Below are positions 27,546 through 36,526 of a DNA stretch of 64,000 nt, in pieces. The DNA is from Streptomyces marinisediminis (GTDB taxonomy: Bacteria; Actinomycetota; Actinomycetes; Streptomycetales; Streptomycetaceae). Position 1 is the first letter of the stretch, and each line of letters opens with the position of its first letter. The stretch spans positions 1-64,000 of the forward strand of contig NZ_JAPKFL010000013.1 of assembly GCF_026262575.1 (NCBI RefSeq). The letters are read 5' to 3'. The notes below the pieces were generated by a model. It was given only the letters and a program-made list of their open reading frames with translations. It was not told where the DNA came from and ran no database searches. Both the position numbers and the translations under genes were made by a program.

Positions 27546-28793
27546 ATGACTGCTGCACACCCCTCCGACCAGTCCCCCACCGCACCCACCGGCAACCGCG
27601 TGTCCGCCCGCGTCGGCGCGATCTCCGAGTCCGCGACGCTCGCCGTCGACGCCAAGGCGAAGGCGCTCAAGGCGGCCGGTCGGCCGGTGATCGGCTTCGG
27701 CGCGGGCGAGCCCGACTTCCCGACGCCGGACTACATCGTCGAGGCGGCGGTCGAGGCGTGCCGGAACCCGAAGTTCCACCGGTACACCCCGGCCGGTGGG
27801 CTGCCGGAGCTGAAGGCGGCGATCGCGGAGAAGACGCTGCGCGACTCCGGCTACCGGGTCGAGGCGGCGAACGTGCTGGTCACCAACGGCGGCAAGCAGG
27901 CGATCTACGAGGCGTTCGCCGCCATGCTGGACCCGGGGGACGAGGTCATCGTCCCGGCGCCGTACTGGACGACGTACCCGGAGTCGATCAAGCTCGCCGG
28001 CGGGGTGCCGGTGCCGGTCGTCGCGGACGAGACCACGGGGTACCGGGTCACCGTCGAACAGCTCGAGGCCGCGCGCACCGAGCGCACGAAGGTGCTGCTG
28101 TTCGTCTCGCCCTCCAACCCGACCGGCGCCGTCTACAGCCGCGAGCAGGTCGAGGCGGTGGGCCGCTGGGCCGCCGAGCACGGCCTGTGGGTGATGACGG
28201 ACGAGATCTACGAGCACCTGGTCTACGGCGACGCCGAGTTCGCCTCGCTGCCCGTCGTCGTCCCCGAGCTCGCCGACCGCTGCGTGATCGTCAACGGCGT
28301 GGCGAAGACGTACGCCATGACGGGCTGGCGCGTGGGCTGGGTCATCGGCCCGAAGGACGTGGTGAAGGCGGCCACGAACCTCCAGTCGCACGCCACGTCC
28401 AACGTGAGCAACGTCGCGCAGGCCGCCGCGCTGGCCGCCGTCTCCGGGGACCTGACGGCGGTGGAGCGGATGAAGGAGGCCTTCGACCGGCGCCGTCGCA
28501 CGATCGTGCGCATGCTGAACGAGATCGACGGCGTGGTCTGCCCGGAGCCGGAGGGCGCGTTCTACGCCTACCCCTCGGTGAAGGCGCTGCTGGGCAAGGA
28601 GATCCGGGGCAGGCGTCCGGCCGACACGGTGGAGCTGGCGGCGCTGATCCTGGAGGAAGCCGAGGTCGCCGTCGTCCCCGGGGAGGCGTTCGGCACGCCG
28701 GGGTACCTGCGGCTGTCCTACGCCCTGGGCGACGAGGACTTGGCCGAGGGCGTCTCGCGCATCCAGAAGCTGCTGGCCGAGGCGCGGGACTGA
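27546..28793 (+). CDS. aspC: pyridoxal-phosphate aspartate aminotransferase
   Basis: This 415-aa class I aminotransferase is closest to aspartate/prephenate-type AATs. [16 protein letters not shown] binds the substrate, [11 protein letters not shown] the phosphate, and [16 protein letters not shown] includes the conserved Asn. The PLP lysine is in [17 protein letters not shown], with the conserved Arg in YLRLSYA. It probably interconverts aspartate and oxaloacetate with 2-oxoglutarate. ATG 27546 is preferred over an ATG three codons upstream, but neither has a strong ribosome site. The gene is divergent from tRNA-Trp. Confidence 0.93.
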   Translation: MTAAHPSDQSPTAPTGNRVSARVGAISESATLAVDAKAKALKAAGRPVIGFGAGEPDFPTPDYIVEAAVEACRNPKFHRYTPAGGLPELKAAIAEKTLRDSGYRVEAANVLVTNGGKQAIYEAFAAMLDPGDEVIVPAPYWTTYPESIKLAGGVPVPVVADETTGYRVTVEQLEAARTERTKVLLFVSPSNPTGAVYSREQVEAVGRWAAEHGLWVMTDEIYEHLVYGDAEFASLPVVVPELADRCVIVNGVAKTYAMTGWRVGWVIGPKDVVKAATNLQSHATSNVSNVAQAAALAAVSGDLTAVERMKEAFDRRRRTIVRMLNEIDGVVCPEPEGAFYAYPSVKALLGKEIRGRRPADTVELAALILEEAEVAVVPGEAFGTPGYLRLSYALGDEDLAEGVSRIQKLLAEARD

Positions 28794-28821
28794 CGCTCCC
28801 GTAGCCACGCCCAGGCGTCCC

Positions 28822-28860
28822 CGCGAGGCGGGTCCCGGCCGGTCCGGGGCCCGCCTCGCG
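28822..28860. terminator. terminator after aspC
   Basis: CGCGAGGCGGG (28822-28832) pairs with CCCGCCTCGCG (28850-28860), with a further internal stem. Confidence 0.8.
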
Positions 28861-28926
28861 CCCGTTCGGTGGGGGATTCGCCGAAAGCCGCTTCCCGGCG
28901 GGGCGCGGGTGCGGCAGGATCTTGGG

Positions 28927-29946
28927 ATGGAACGCGCGCGTGATGTCCGTCTGCTGCCCAAGGCCCATCTGCACCTGCACTTCACCGGTTCGATGCGCTC
29001 CAGCACCCTGCTGGAGCTGGCCGACAAGTACGGCGTGCACCTGCCGGACGCCCTGCGCGGCGGCCGGCCGCCGAAGCTGCGGGCGACCGATGAGCGCGGC
29101 TGGTTCCGCTTCCAGCGGCTGTACGACATGGCCCGCTCCTGCCTGCGCTCGCCGGAGGACATCCAGCGCCTGGTGCGCGAGGCGGCCGAGGAGGACGTGC
29201 GCGACGGCTCGCGGTGGCTGGAGATCCAGGTCGACCCGACCTCCTACGCGCCCCGGCTGGGCGGCCTGATCCCGGCGCTGGAGGTCATCCTGGACGCCGT
29301 GGACCGCGCCCAGCGCGACACCGGCCTGCCGATCCGCGTGCTCGTCGCGGCCAACCGGATGAAGCACCCGCTGGACGCGCGCACGCTCGCCCGGCTCGCG
29401 GTGCGCTACCGCGACCGGGGTGTGGTGGGGTTCGGCCTGTCCAACGACGAGCGCCGCGGCTTCGCGCGCGACTTCGACCGCGCGTTCGACATCGCCCGGC
29501 AGGGCGGACTGCTGGCGGCGCCGCACGGCGGCGAGCTGTCGGGCCCGGCCAGCGTGCGGGACTGCCTGGACGACCTGTCCGCCGGGCGTGTCGGGCACGG
29601 GGTGCGGGCGGCGGAGGACCCGCGGCTGCTGGCCCGGCTGGCCGAAGCGGGTGTGACGTGCGAGGTGTGCCCGGCCTCCAACGTGGCCCTGGGCGTCTAC
29701 GACAAGCCGGCCGACGTGCCGGTGCGGACGCTGTGGGACGCCGGGGTGCCGATGGCGCTGGGCGCCGACGACCCGCTGCTGTTCGGCTCCCGGCTCGCCG
29801 CCCAGTACGAGCTGGTCCGCGAGCACCACGGCTTCACCGACGCGGAGCTGGCCGAGCTGGCCCGCCAGTCGATCCGCGCGACGAGCGCGCCCGCGCCGGT
29901 GCGGGCGGAGCTGCTGGCCGACGTCGACGCCTGGCTCGCGGCGTAG
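28927..29946 (+). CDS. adenosine deaminase
   Basis: The 339-aa TIM-barrel metalloenzyme converts adenosine to inosine. Zinc-binding HLHLH is at residues 14-18, followed by FTGS. AAPHGGELSGP carries the metal His and catalytic Glu, GRVGHGVRA the catalytic His, and LGADDPLLF the metal Asp. NVALGVY and QYELV are also typical. ATG 28927 places the motif at the normal distance from the N-terminus. The length fits bacterial adenosine deaminases, although adenine-specific relatives cannot be excluded from sequence alone. Confidence 0.9.
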   Translation: MERARDVRLLPKAHLHLHFTGSMRSSTLLELADKYGVHLPDALRGGRPPKLRATDERGWFRFQRLYDMARSCLRSPEDIQRLVREAAEEDVRDGSRWLEIQVDPTSYAPRLGGLIPALEVILDAVDRAQRDTGLPIRVLVAANRMKHPLDARTLARLAVRYRDRGVVGFGLSNDERRGFARDFDRAFDIARQGGLLAAPHGGELSGPASVRDCLDDLSAGRVGHGVRAAEDPRLLARLAEAGVTCEVCPASNVALGVYDKPADVPVRTLWDAGVPMALGADDPLLFGSRLAAQYELVREHHGFTDAELAELARQSIRATSAPAPVRAELLADVDAWLAA

Positions 29947-30023
29947 CGGTGCGCGCGGCGCCGGTCGCGGAGCGCGCACCGGGCGCCGGAACCGCGGCGG
30001 ACCGGGCGGGTCCCCCGGGCGGA

Positions 30024-31085
30024 CTACAGCGCGCAGCCGACCGTGACCGGTTCGTTGACCAGGGTGACGCCGAACGCCGCGCGCACCCCGTCGCGCACCT
30101 CGCGGGCCAGCTCCAGCAGCTCCGCCGTCGTCGCCGTGCCGCGGTTGGTCAGGGCGAGGGTGTGCTTGGTGGAGATGCGGGCCGGGCCGCTGCCGTGCCC
30201 CTTGGCGAATCCGGCGTGCTCGATGAGCCAGGCGGCGGAGGTCTTCACGCGGCCCGCCCCGGCCGGCCAGGCCGGCGCCACGGCGTCCGGGCCGAGCCGC
30301 TCGGCGACGCGGGCGAGGAACGCGGCGTGCTCGGCCTCGTCGAGCTGGGGGTTGGTGAAGAAGGAGCCGGCCGACCAGGTGTCGTGGTCCTCCGGGTCGA
30401 GCACCATGCCCTTGCCCGCGCGCAGCTTGAGCACGGTCTCGCGGGCGCGGGCCGCGGGCACCCGCTCGCCGACGGCGACGCCGAGCGCTCGGGCGGTCTC
30501 GGCGTAGCGCACCGGCGCCGAGAGCCCCCCGGCGTCCTCCAGCGCGCAGCGCACCCGCAGCACCACGAAGCGCCCCGGGTCGGCCTTGAAGCGGCTGTGC
30601 CGGTAGCCGAAACCGCAGGCGGCGGCCGGGAGCGCCACCGTCTCGTCCGCGACGCGGTCGTAGGCGACGACCTCGGTGATCACCGAGGACACCTCCTGGC
30701 CGTACGCGCCGACGTTCTGGATGGGCGTCGCGCCCGCCGAGCCGGGGATGCCCGCCAGGCACTCGACGCCCGCGAGCCCGGCCTCCACGGTGCGGGCCAC
30801 GGCGTCCGACCAGTTCTCGCCCGCGGCCAGCTCCAGGTGGGTGCCGTCCAGCGCGAAGCCGGTGGTGGCCACGCGCAGCACGGTGCCGCGGAAGCCGTCG
30901 TCCGCGACGACGAGGTTGCTGCCGCCGCCGACGAGCAGCAGCGGCGTCCCGGCCGTGTCGGCCGCGCGCACGGCGGCGACGACCTCGGCGTCGGTGGTCG
31001 CGGTGAGCAGCCGGTCGGCCGGGCCGCCGAGCCGGAAGGTGGTCAGCGGGGCGAGCGGGGCGTCGAGGAGTTCCTGCACGGCCAC
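30024..31085 (-). CDS. murB: UDP-N-acetylenolpyruvoylglucosamine reductase
   Basis: MurB reduces the enolpyruvyl group to form UDP-MurNAc in peptidoglycan precursor synthesis, using FAD and NADPH. The 353-aa product has LLVGGGSNLVVADDGF (FAD phosphate), GVECLAGIPGSAGATPIQNVGAYGQE, the active-site Ser in SAGSFFTNPQ, and a C-terminal domain ending in EPVTVGC. The start is GTG at 31085, with another possible GTG two codons in. It lies 26 bases after the hadB-like gene, as in other actinobacteria. Confidence 0.95.
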   Translation of the reverse strand: MAVQELLDAPLAPLTTFRLGGPADRLLTATTDAEVVAAVRAADTAGTPLLLVGGGSNLVVADDGFRGTVLRVATTGFALDGTHLELAAGENWSDAVARTVEAGLAGVECLAGIPGSAGATPIQNVGAYGQEVSSVITEVVAYDRVADETVALPAAACGFGYRHSRFKADPGRFVVLRVRCALEDAGGLSAPVRYAETARALGVAVGERVPAARARETVLKLRAGKGMVLDPEDHDTWSAGSFFTNPQLDEAEHAAFLARVAERLGPDAVAPAWPAGAGRVKTSAAWLIEHAGFAKGHGSGPARISTKHTLALTNRGTATTAELLELAREVRDGVRAAFGVTLVNEPVTVGCAL

Positions 31086-31111
31086 AAGGGTACGGGGGTG
31101 CCCGGCGGGCC

Positions 31112-31546
31112 TCAGGCGAGCCGGACCACGGCGCGGGCCATGCCCAGCACCTTCCGGCCCGCGCTGGTGGCGGTGAGGTCCACGCGGACGGTGCGGGCGG
31201 CGTCGTCCAGCTTGGCGGCGACCTTGGCGCTCACCTCGATCCGCGCGCCCTCGGCGTCGTCCGGGACCACGACGGGCTTGGTGAAGCGCACGCCGTACTC
31301 GACGACGGCGGCGGGGTCACCGACCCAGTCGGTGACGACGCGGACGGCGGAGGCCATGGTGAACATGCCGTGGGCGATGACGTCCGGCAGGCCCACCTCG
31401 CGGGCGAACCGCTCGTTCCAGTGAATCGGGTTGAAGTCCCCGGAGGCTCCCGCGTAGCGCACGAGCGTCTCGCGGCGCACCGGGAACGTGCGGGCGGGCA
31501 GCTCGGTGCCGGGCTCGACGTCGGCGTAGGCGATCGTGGCGGCCAT
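31112..31546 (-). CDS. MaoC-family (R)-3-hydroxyacyl dehydratase, HadB-like
   Basis: The 144-aa single hot-dog domain has the hydratase 2 motif YAGASGDFNPIHWNERFAREVG, in which Asp and His are catalytic, followed by VIAHGMFTMASAV. It resembles the catalytic HadB subunit of the mycobacterial FAS-II dehydratase. The start codon is one base after the TGA of the HadA-like gene, so the two are coupled and probably form a heterodimer. The substrate in a mycolate-free organism is unknown. Confidence 0.85.
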   Translation of the reverse strand: MAATIAYADVEPGTELPARTFPVRRETLVRYAGASGDFNPIHWNERFAREVGLPDVIAHGMFTMASAVRVVTDWVGDPAAVVEYGVRFTKPVVVPDDAEGARIEVSAKVAAKLDDAARTVRVDLTATSAGRKVLGMARAVVRLA

Positions 31547-31547
31547 C

Positions 31548-32003
31548 TCAGGCGTCCTTCCCCGCCGCGCGGGCGACCATCTTCGTCCAGGCGGTGACGA
31601 CGTGCGCGCCCTCGGCGTCGTGCACCTCGCCCCGGATGTCGAGCACGTCGTTGCCGGCCATCGACTTGATGGACTCGATCGTGGAGGTGACGGTGAGCCG
31701 GTCGCCGGCGGTGACCGGGCGGGTGTAGCGGAAGCGCTGGTCACCGTGGACGACGCGGCCGTAGTCCAGCCCGAGCTGCGGGTCGTGGATGACATCGCCG
31801 GCCGCCCGGAAGGTGACGCTGAAGACGAACGTGGGCGGGGCGATGACGTCCGGGTGGCCCAGCGCCCGGGCCGCCCGCGGATCGCGGTAGGCGGGGTGGT
31901 CGTCACCGACCGCGTCGGCGAACTCGCGGATCTTCTCCCGGCCGACCTCGTAGGGCGCGGTGGGCGGGTAGGTCCGCCCGACGAACGACTGGTCGAGGGC
32001 CAT
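31548..32003 (-). CDS. MaoC N-terminal-like (FAS1-like) dehydratase subunit, HadA-like
   Basis: The 151-aa hot-dog protein begins ALDQSFVGRTYPPTAPYEVGREKIREFADAVGDDHP and contains VIAPPTFVF, features of HadA/UPF0336 proteins. These proteins lack the catalytic Asp-His pair and bind the acyl chain beside a HadB partner. The ATG at 32003 follows AGGAGG. The order rpmG-hadA-hadB is the same as in mycobacteria; no hadC is present here and murB follows directly. Confidence 0.85.
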   Translation of the reverse strand: MALDQSFVGRTYPPTAPYEVGREKIREFADAVGDDHPAYRDPRAARALGHPDVIAPPTFVFSVTFRAAGDVIHDPQLGLDYGRVVHGDQRFRYTRPVTAGDRLTVTSTIESIKSMAGNDVLDIRGEVHDAEGAHVVTAWTKMVARAAGKDA

Positions 32004-32070
32004 GGCCCGCTACCTCCTGCTGCCTGCTAGCTGCTACCTGCGGGGAGCCGCCACGGGGGCGGCAACACGG

Positions 32071-32101
32071 GAGGCCGCCCCCGTGACACGGGGGCGGCCT
32101 C
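32071..32101. terminator. terminator after rpmG
   Basis: GAGGCCGCCCCCG (32071-32083) pairs with CGGGGGCGGCCTC (32089-32101) around a 5-base loop. It sits between rpmG and the HadA-like gene. Confidence 0.85.
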
Positions 32102-32119
32102 CACGACGAAGCTGTGGGT

Positions 32120-32284
32120 TCAGCGCGTCTCGCGGTGCGCCGTGTGCGCGTTGCAGCGCGGGCAGTGCTTCTTCATCTCCATGCGGTCCGGGTTGTTCCG
32201 CCGGTTCTTCTTGGTGATGTAGTTCCGCTCCTTGCACTCCACGCAGGCCAGCGTGATCTTCGGGCGGACGTCGGTGGCAGCCAC
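32120..32284 (-). CDS. rpmG: 50S ribosomal protein L33
   Basis: The 54-aa product is the zinc-ribbon (C+) form of L33, with CVEC and CPRC pairs and [19 protein letters not shown] between them. The GTG at 32284 follows AAGGAG; upstream in-frame starts run into the promoter. The gene is transcribed with tRNA-Thr and tRNA-Met. A C+ L33 would be expected to be sensitive to Zur-controlled replacement if a C- copy exists elsewhere. Confidence 0.95.
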   Translation of the reverse strand: MAATDVRPKITLACVECKERNYITKKNRRNNPDRMEMKKHCPRCNAHTAHRETR

Positions 32285-32375
32285 GTTGAGTGCTCCTTGA
32301 CGCGAACGAATGGGATGTAACGCAGAAAGAGTAGCCGATCGCAGGACCGACCCCACAATCGGCTACTGGTTGTGG

Positions 32376-32448
32376 TAGCGGCGACCGGACTTGAACCGGT
32401 GACACAACGATTATGAGCCGTTTGCTCTACCGACTGAGCTACGCCGCC
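32376..32448 (-). tRNA. tRNA-Met (anticodon CAT, elongator)
   Basis: A 73-base cloverleaf with acceptor GGCGGCG/CGCCGCT (first pair G-U), D-arm GTAGCTCAGTCGGTAGAGC, anticodon loop CTCATAA and T-arm CCGGTTCAAGTCCGG. The 3' CCA is encoded at 32373-32375. The normal first pair and lack of initiator features point to elongator Met. Confidence 0.93.
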
Positions 32449-32496
32449 ACGATGTACACGGCCCCCCGCCTGAACGCGGACGGCCTCGCACACCAG

Positions 32497-32569
32497 AGCC
32501 CCAAAACGGAATCGAACCGTTGACCTTCTCCTTACCATGGAGACGCTCTGCCGACTGAGCTATTGGGGC
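32497..32569 (-). tRNA. tRNA-Thr (anticodon GGT)
   Basis: A 73-base cloverleaf with acceptor GCCCCAA/TTGGGGC, anticodon stem TCTCC/GGAGA around ATGGTAA, and T-arm AACGGTTCGATTCCGTT. CCA is not encoded. It lies 48 bases upstream of tRNA-Met on the same strand. Confidence 0.96.
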
Positions 32570-32580
32570 GAGCGGTGAAG

Positions 32581-32609
32581 ACATTACACGCTCCGCCGCC
32601 GAAGGTGAA
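32581..32609 (-). promoter_or_regulatory. promoter of tRNA-Thr, tRNA-Met and rpmG
   Basis: TTCACC (32604-32609), 17 bases, TAATGT (32581-32586) on the minus strand, directly before tRNA-Thr. Confidence 0.65.
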
Positions 32610-32784
32610 ATCCGTATCCGGCCCGCCCACGCCACCGGCGGCCCCCCGCTCACCGCCCGCACCACGGGCCCCGGCGACACCGGACCGGTACGACTTTTCC
32701 CCGCGCCCGTCGTCTGCGCGGCGCGGTGGCGCGACGGCGTCCTAGGCTCGGCTCGATCCCGCCCGTGCCCAGATCGGGAGCCCG

Positions 32785-34023
32785 ATGCCGGACCGCCAGC
32801 CGCCCGAAAGCCCGCGCACCTCCTCGCCCGCGCGCGGCGGCGCCCTCGTGCTCACCGACGCGTGCCTGGCCGACGGCAGAACCGTGGACGTGCGGGTCGC
32901 CGACGGGCACATCGAGGCCGTCGGCACCGCGGGCAGCCTGGGCGGCGACGCCGCCCGCACCGGCGCCGCCCGCGTCGACCTGCGCGGCTACCTGCTGCTG
33001 CCCGCCCCCGCCGAGCCCCACGCCCACCACGACAGCGCGCTCACCGCCGACACCGCCGGACCGCCCTCCTACGCGCCCCGGGAGGTGCAGCGGCGCACCA
33101 CGGAGGCCGCGCTGCTCCAGCTCGGGCACGGCGCGACGGCGATCCGCACCCACGTGCGCATCGGCGACGTCACCGCGCTGGACGCCCTGGAGGCCGTGCT
33201 CGCCGCCCGCCGCGCGCTGCGCGGCCTGACCGACCTGGGCGTCGTCGCCGTCCCGCGCCTGCTCACCGGCGTCGCGGGGGCCGAGACGCGGGCCATGCTG
33301 CGCGACGCCGTGGGCATGGGCGCCGGCGTCGTCGGCGGCTGCCCGGACCTCGACCCCGACCCCTCCGGCTACACCGAGACCGTGCTCGGACTGGCCGCCG
33401 ACCACGGCTGCGCCGTCGACCTGCACACCGACGCCACCGACGCCGGACGGCTGTCCCGGCTGGCGGCGATGGCGGGCGGCCTGCGGCCCGGCGTCACCCT
33501 CGGCCCCTGCGGCGGCCTGGCCCGCATGCCGCGCGAGGTCGCCACCCGGCTGGCCGACCAGCTCGCCGACGCGGGGGTGCACGTGGTGGCGCTGCCCCAG
33601 GGCGGGTGCGCGCTGGCGGAGGCGCCGACCGCGCCGGTGCGACTGCTGCGCGGCGCGGGCGTCCAGGTCGCGGCGGGCAGCGGCGCCCTGCGCGACGCCG
33701 GGAACCCCGTCGGGCGCGGCGACCCGCTGGAGGCCGCCTACCTGCTGGCCTCCCGGGGCGAGACCGCCCCGCAGGAGGCGTACGCCGCGGTCAGCGCCCA
33801 CGCCCGCGCCGCGCTGGGGCTGCCGCCCGTCCGCGTCGAGGCGGGCTTCCCCGCCGAGCTGCTCGCGGTGCGCGGGCGGACGCTGCCGGGCGTGCTGTCC
33901 CTCGGGTACAGCCGGGTGGTGCTGCACCGGGGCCGCGTCGTCGCCCGCACCAGCGCCGTGCGCGAGTTCTGCGACGCCGCGGACGCCGCCGGGCCCGGCC
34001 TGCCCCGCCAGGCGCAGGGGTGA
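32785..34023 (+). CDS. amidohydrolase, cytosine-deaminase-like
   Basis: The 412-aa protein has the amidohydrolase layout. A small N-terminal beta domain (LTDACLADGRTVDVRVADGHIEAVG) leads into the barrel with metal motif PAEPHAHHDSAL (usual HxH), then IRTHVRIGD, VDLHTDATDAG, and the C-terminal SRGETAPQEAYAAVSAHARAALGL. It resembles cytosine/creatinine deaminase-type enzymes. The GGC in GAGVVGGCPDLD is typical of cytosine-deaminase relatives. The late Asp expected near VQVAAGSGALRDAGNP appears replaced by Ser-Gly, so activity is uncertain. Confidence 0.8.
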   Translation: MPDRQPPESPRTSSPARGGALVLTDACLADGRTVDVRVADGHIEAVGTAGSLGGDAARTGAARVDLRGYLLLPAPAEPHAHHDSALTADTAGPPSYAPREVQRRTTEAALLQLGHGATAIRTHVRIGDVTALDALEAVLAARRALRGLTDLGVVAVPRLLTGVAGAETRAMLRDAVGMGAGVVGGCPDLDPDPSGYTETVLGLAADHGCAVDLHTDATDAGRLSRLAAMAGGLRPGVTLGPCGGLARMPREVATRLADQLADAGVHVVALPQGGCALAEAPTAPVRLLRGAGVQVAAGSGALRDAGNPVGRGDPLEAAYLLASRGETAPQEAYAAVSAHARAALGLPPVRVEAGFPAELLAVRGRTLPGVLSLGYSRVVLHRGRVVARTSAVREFCDAADAAGPGLPRQAQG

Positions 34024-34051
34024 GGGCCGCGCGGTGTCGTACGGTCGGGGC

Positions 34052-34711
34052 ATGCGCACAGTCATCGCTGGTGGAAACGGTCAGATCGCGCTGCGCCTGG
34101 AGCGGCTGCTCACGGCGCGCGGAGACGAGGCGGTGGGCCTGATCCGCCGCCCGGAGGCCGCGCCCGAGGTGCGGGCCGCGGGCGCGGAGCCGGTGGTCTG
34201 CGACCTGGAGGCGGTGGACGCCCAGGAGGTCGCCGCCCACCTCGCCGGGGCGGACGCCGCCGTCTTCGCGGCCGGCGCGGGCCCCGGCAGCGGCGTCGCC
34301 CGCAAGGAGACGGTCGACCGCGCGGCCGCCGAGCTCTTCGCCGAGGCCGCCGCCCGCGCCGGGGTGCGGCGGCTCGTCGTCGTCTCGGCGATGCGCGTGG
34401 ACCAGGAGCCGCCCCCGGGCACCGGCGAGGTCTTCGCCGCCTACCTGCGCGCGAAGGGCGCCGCCGACGCCGCCATCCGCGCGCGCACCGACCTGGACTG
34501 GACCATCCTGCGCCCCGGCCGCCTCACCGACGACCCCGGCACCGGACGCGTCCAGCTCGGCACCGGCGTCGAGCGCGCCGAGGTGCCCCGCGACGACGTC
34601 GCCGCCGTCCTCGTCGCCCTCCTCGACGAGCCCCGCACCGCGGGCCTCACCCTGGACCTGGTCAGCGGCACCACCCCCGTCCCCACCGCCGTCGCCGCCA
34701 CCACGCCCTGA
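34052..34711 (+). CDS. atypical SDR-family NAD(P)-binding protein
   Basis: The 219-aa protein has a Rossmann fold with the atypical glycine motif VIAGGNGQIALRLERLL (NAD(P)-binding), VVCDLEAVD, AVFAAGAGPGSG, and RLVVVSAMRVD, ending with the DWTILRPGRLTDDPGTG segment of the SDR_a5/YwnB-type subgroup. The start at ATG 34052 fits the first strand. It probably binds NAD(P) in a redox or flavin-reductase-like role; the substrate is unknown. It lies 28 bases after the amidohydrolase gene. Confidence 0.87.
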   Translation: MRTVIAGGNGQIALRLERLLTARGDEAVGLIRRPEAAPEVRAAGAEPVVCDLEAVDAQEVAAHLAGADAAVFAAGAGPGSGVARKETVDRAAAELFAEAAARAGVRRLVVVSAMRVDQEPPPGTGEVFAAYLRAKGAADAAIRARTDLDWTILRPGRLTDDPGTGRVQLGTGVERAEVPRDDVAAVLVALLDEPRTAGLTLDLVSGTTPVPTAVAATTP

Positions 34712-34776
34712 CACCCTGACGCCCCGTCACCCCACCCGGCCGGGGCCGACCGGAACAGCCCAGCCCCCACAACGAC

Positions 34777-34818
34777 GAACGGCCCGTACCCAGCGTCTCC
34801 GCTGCGTACGGGCCGTTC
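34777..34818. terminator. terminator between the SDR gene and tRNA-Tyr
   Basis: A 19-base stem with a single mismatch (34777-34795 with 34800-34818) and a 4-base loop. It serves convergent transcription. Confidence 0.85.
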
Positions 34819-34826
34819 CACTCCTG

Positions 34827-34908
34827 TGGCGGCGCCAGGATTCGAACCTGGGAAGGCTGAGCCGGCAGATTTACAGTCTGCTCCCTTTGGCCGCTCGGGC
34901 ACACCGCC
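34827..34908 (-). tRNA. tRNA-Tyr (anticodon GTA)
   Basis: An 82-base type II tRNA with acceptor GGCGGTG/CGCCGCC, anticodon loop CTGTAAA, a long variable arm (GCCGGCTCAGCC) and T-arm CCAGGTTCGAATCCTGG. CCA is not encoded. A TATGGT at about 34952-34957 may be its -10 box. Confidence 0.96.
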
Positions 34909-35094
34909 TGGGATGGGCCGTCCGGAGGCGTGCTCCGCGACGACGGGGTAAACCATACCTGATGGCGGGGGGTGGTTCGCCACTCCGTTGATCAGCGGTG
35001 GGGCGTGGGGGGCGGGGCTAGGCTGGCGGGGCACGGACGCCGTCGGGCGGGCCGTCGTCCCATACCGGATCTACGCATGAGGAGCCTACTCACG

Positions 35095-35583
35095 ATGGCC
35101 GACTCCAGTTTCGACATCGTCTCGAAGGTCGAGCGGCAGGAGGTCGACAACGCGCTCAACCAGGCCGCCAAGGAGATCTCGCAGCGGTACGACTTCAAGG
35201 GCGTGGGCGCCAGCATCGCCTGGTCCGGCGAGAAGATCGAGATCCGCGCGAACTCCGAGGAGCGGGCGAAGGCGGTCCTGGACATCTTCGAGACCAAGCT
35301 GGTCAAGCGCGGCATCTCGCTGAAGGCCCTGGACGCCGGGGAGCCGCAGGCCTCCGGCAAGGAGCACAAGGTCTTCTGCTCGCTGCAGGAGGGGATCTCG
35401 CAGGACAACGCGAAGAAGGTCGCCAAGGTGATCCGCGACGAGGGGCCCAAGGGCGTCAAGGCCCAGGTGCAGGGTGACGAGCTGCGGGTGAGCTCCAAGA
35501 GCCGCGACGCGCTCCAGGAGGTCATCGCCCTGCTGAAGGGCAAGGACTTCGACTTCGCCCTCCAGTTCGTCAACTACCGCTGA
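35095..35583 (+). CDS. yajQ: YajQ family nucleotide-binding protein
   Basis: This 162-aa protein contains two ferredoxin-like domains, with [21 protein letters not shown] at the N-terminus, ISQRYDFKG, and the C-terminal [17 protein letters not shown]. Family members bind cyclic di-GMP in some proteobacteria and are otherwise linked with RNA or ribosomes; its role in actinobacteria is not settled. The ATG at 35095 is preceded by GAGGAGCC at a suitable distance. Confidence 0.93.
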   Translation: MADSSFDIVSKVERQEVDNALNQAAKEISQRYDFKGVGASIAWSGEKIEIRANSEERAKAVLDIFETKLVKRGISLKALDAGEPQASGKEHKVFCSLQEGISQDNAKKVAKVIRDEGPKGVKAQVQGDELRVSSKSRDALQEVIALLKGKDFDFALQFVNYR

Positions 35584-36129
35584 GTCCCGGCGGGGCGTCT
35601 GAGGGCGCGTCCCGGTCCGGGCGGGTGCGGTGCGACGCGCGCGGTGCGCCGTCGTGTACGGCGCCGCCCGGCGGAGTCCGCCCGGGGACGCACCGCCCTG
35701 CCGCCCGGGCACCCTCGACGCGCCCCGGTACGGTCCGCCGCCGGGGCGCCGCTGTGTACGGGGGACGCGACAGGCCGCTGGGCGGGCGGCGCGGTCAGCG
35801 CGCGGACGCCGCCCGGCTGCCCGGCTGCCCGGCTGCCCGGCTGCCCGGCTGCCCGGCTGCCCGGCTGCCTGACGAGCGTCCGGGATGGGTGGGAGCGGCG
35901 TTGCGGCGACGGGGTGCGGTGCCGCCTCTCCGCTGTCCCGGGCGCGTCGTTTCCGGCTCGCCGTGCGGGGAGCGCGCGGTCGGTCTCCGCGGCCCCGCGG
36001 GCGGCGCCACGCTCCGCGTGGGGCGCGGTACGCGGGCGTGGTCACCGCCTCCCTGGTCACCGTCGCCGTCGCCACCGTCGCCGTCGCCGCGGTCGCCGTC
36101 GGCAGGGTGGGGTGGGACGTTGGTCGAGG
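35584..36129. other. 546-base non-coding region with low-complexity repeats
   Basis: There is no convincing gene. The region has the 8-base tandem repeat at 35811-35866 and a GTCGCC-rich stretch (36055-36112) whose plus-strand translation is Val/Ala-rich and membrane-like but lacks a start with a ribosome site. Confidence 0.6.
35811..35866. repeat. 8-base tandem repeat (GCCCGGCT)x7
   Basis: Seven perfect copies in a row in non-coding DNA. Because the unit is not a multiple of three, any reading frame through it would shift with copy number. Confidence 0.95.
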
Positions 36130-36522
36130 TCAGGCCGTGGGCGCGGTGCTGTCCGGGGCCGGGAGGTGGGCGAGGACGTTGACGACGCGGCCGCCGGGGT
36201 CGCGGGCGAAGAAGCGGCGCACGCCCCAGGGCTCGTCGGTCAGCGGGTGGACGATCTCGGCGCCGGACGCGGTGACGGCGGCGTGGACGGCGGCGAGGGT
36301 CTCGACGGTGTCCACCTCGATGCTGAGGTCGGGGACGACGGGGGCCGTGGCGTCGTGGGTGGCGAAGAGGAGCTGCGCGGTGGGGTTGGCGGGCGAGGCG
36401 AGCGCCATGACCCAGCCCATGTTCATCACTTCGCGCAGGCCCAGCAGGCCGTAGAAGGCGCGGTGCTCGGCGAAGGCGGCGGCGTCGGTGCGGGCGTCGG
36501 GGACGACGCGGCGGACGGTCAC
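36130..36522 (-). CDS. VOC (glyoxalase-like) family protein
   Basis: The 130-aa protein has the VOC fold pattern: AFYGLLGLREVMNMGWVMALASP, then LSIEVDTVETLAAVHAAVTASGAEIVHPL and the end motif FFARDPGGRVVNVLAH. The substrate is unknown. The GTG start at 36522 follows the YccF stop by 4 bases, so it is last in the htpX-yccF unit. Confidence 0.85.
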   Translation of the reverse strand: MTVRRVVPDARTDAAAFAEHRAFYGLLGLREVMNMGWVMALASPANPTAQLLFATHDATAPVVPDLSIEVDTVETLAAVHAAVTASGAEIVHPLTDEPWGVRRFFARDPGGRVVNVLAHLPAPDSTAPTA

Positions 36523-36526
36523 CGCG

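Noticed and set aside
35811..35866. CRISPR-like array
   Set aside because: The unit is 8 bases, perfectly contiguous and without spacers, so it is a simple tandem repeat.
36000..36130. Val/Ala-rich membrane-like plus-strand translation
   Set aside because: It comes from a GTCGCC repeat, lacks a start with a ribosome site, and is not followed by a coherent protein.
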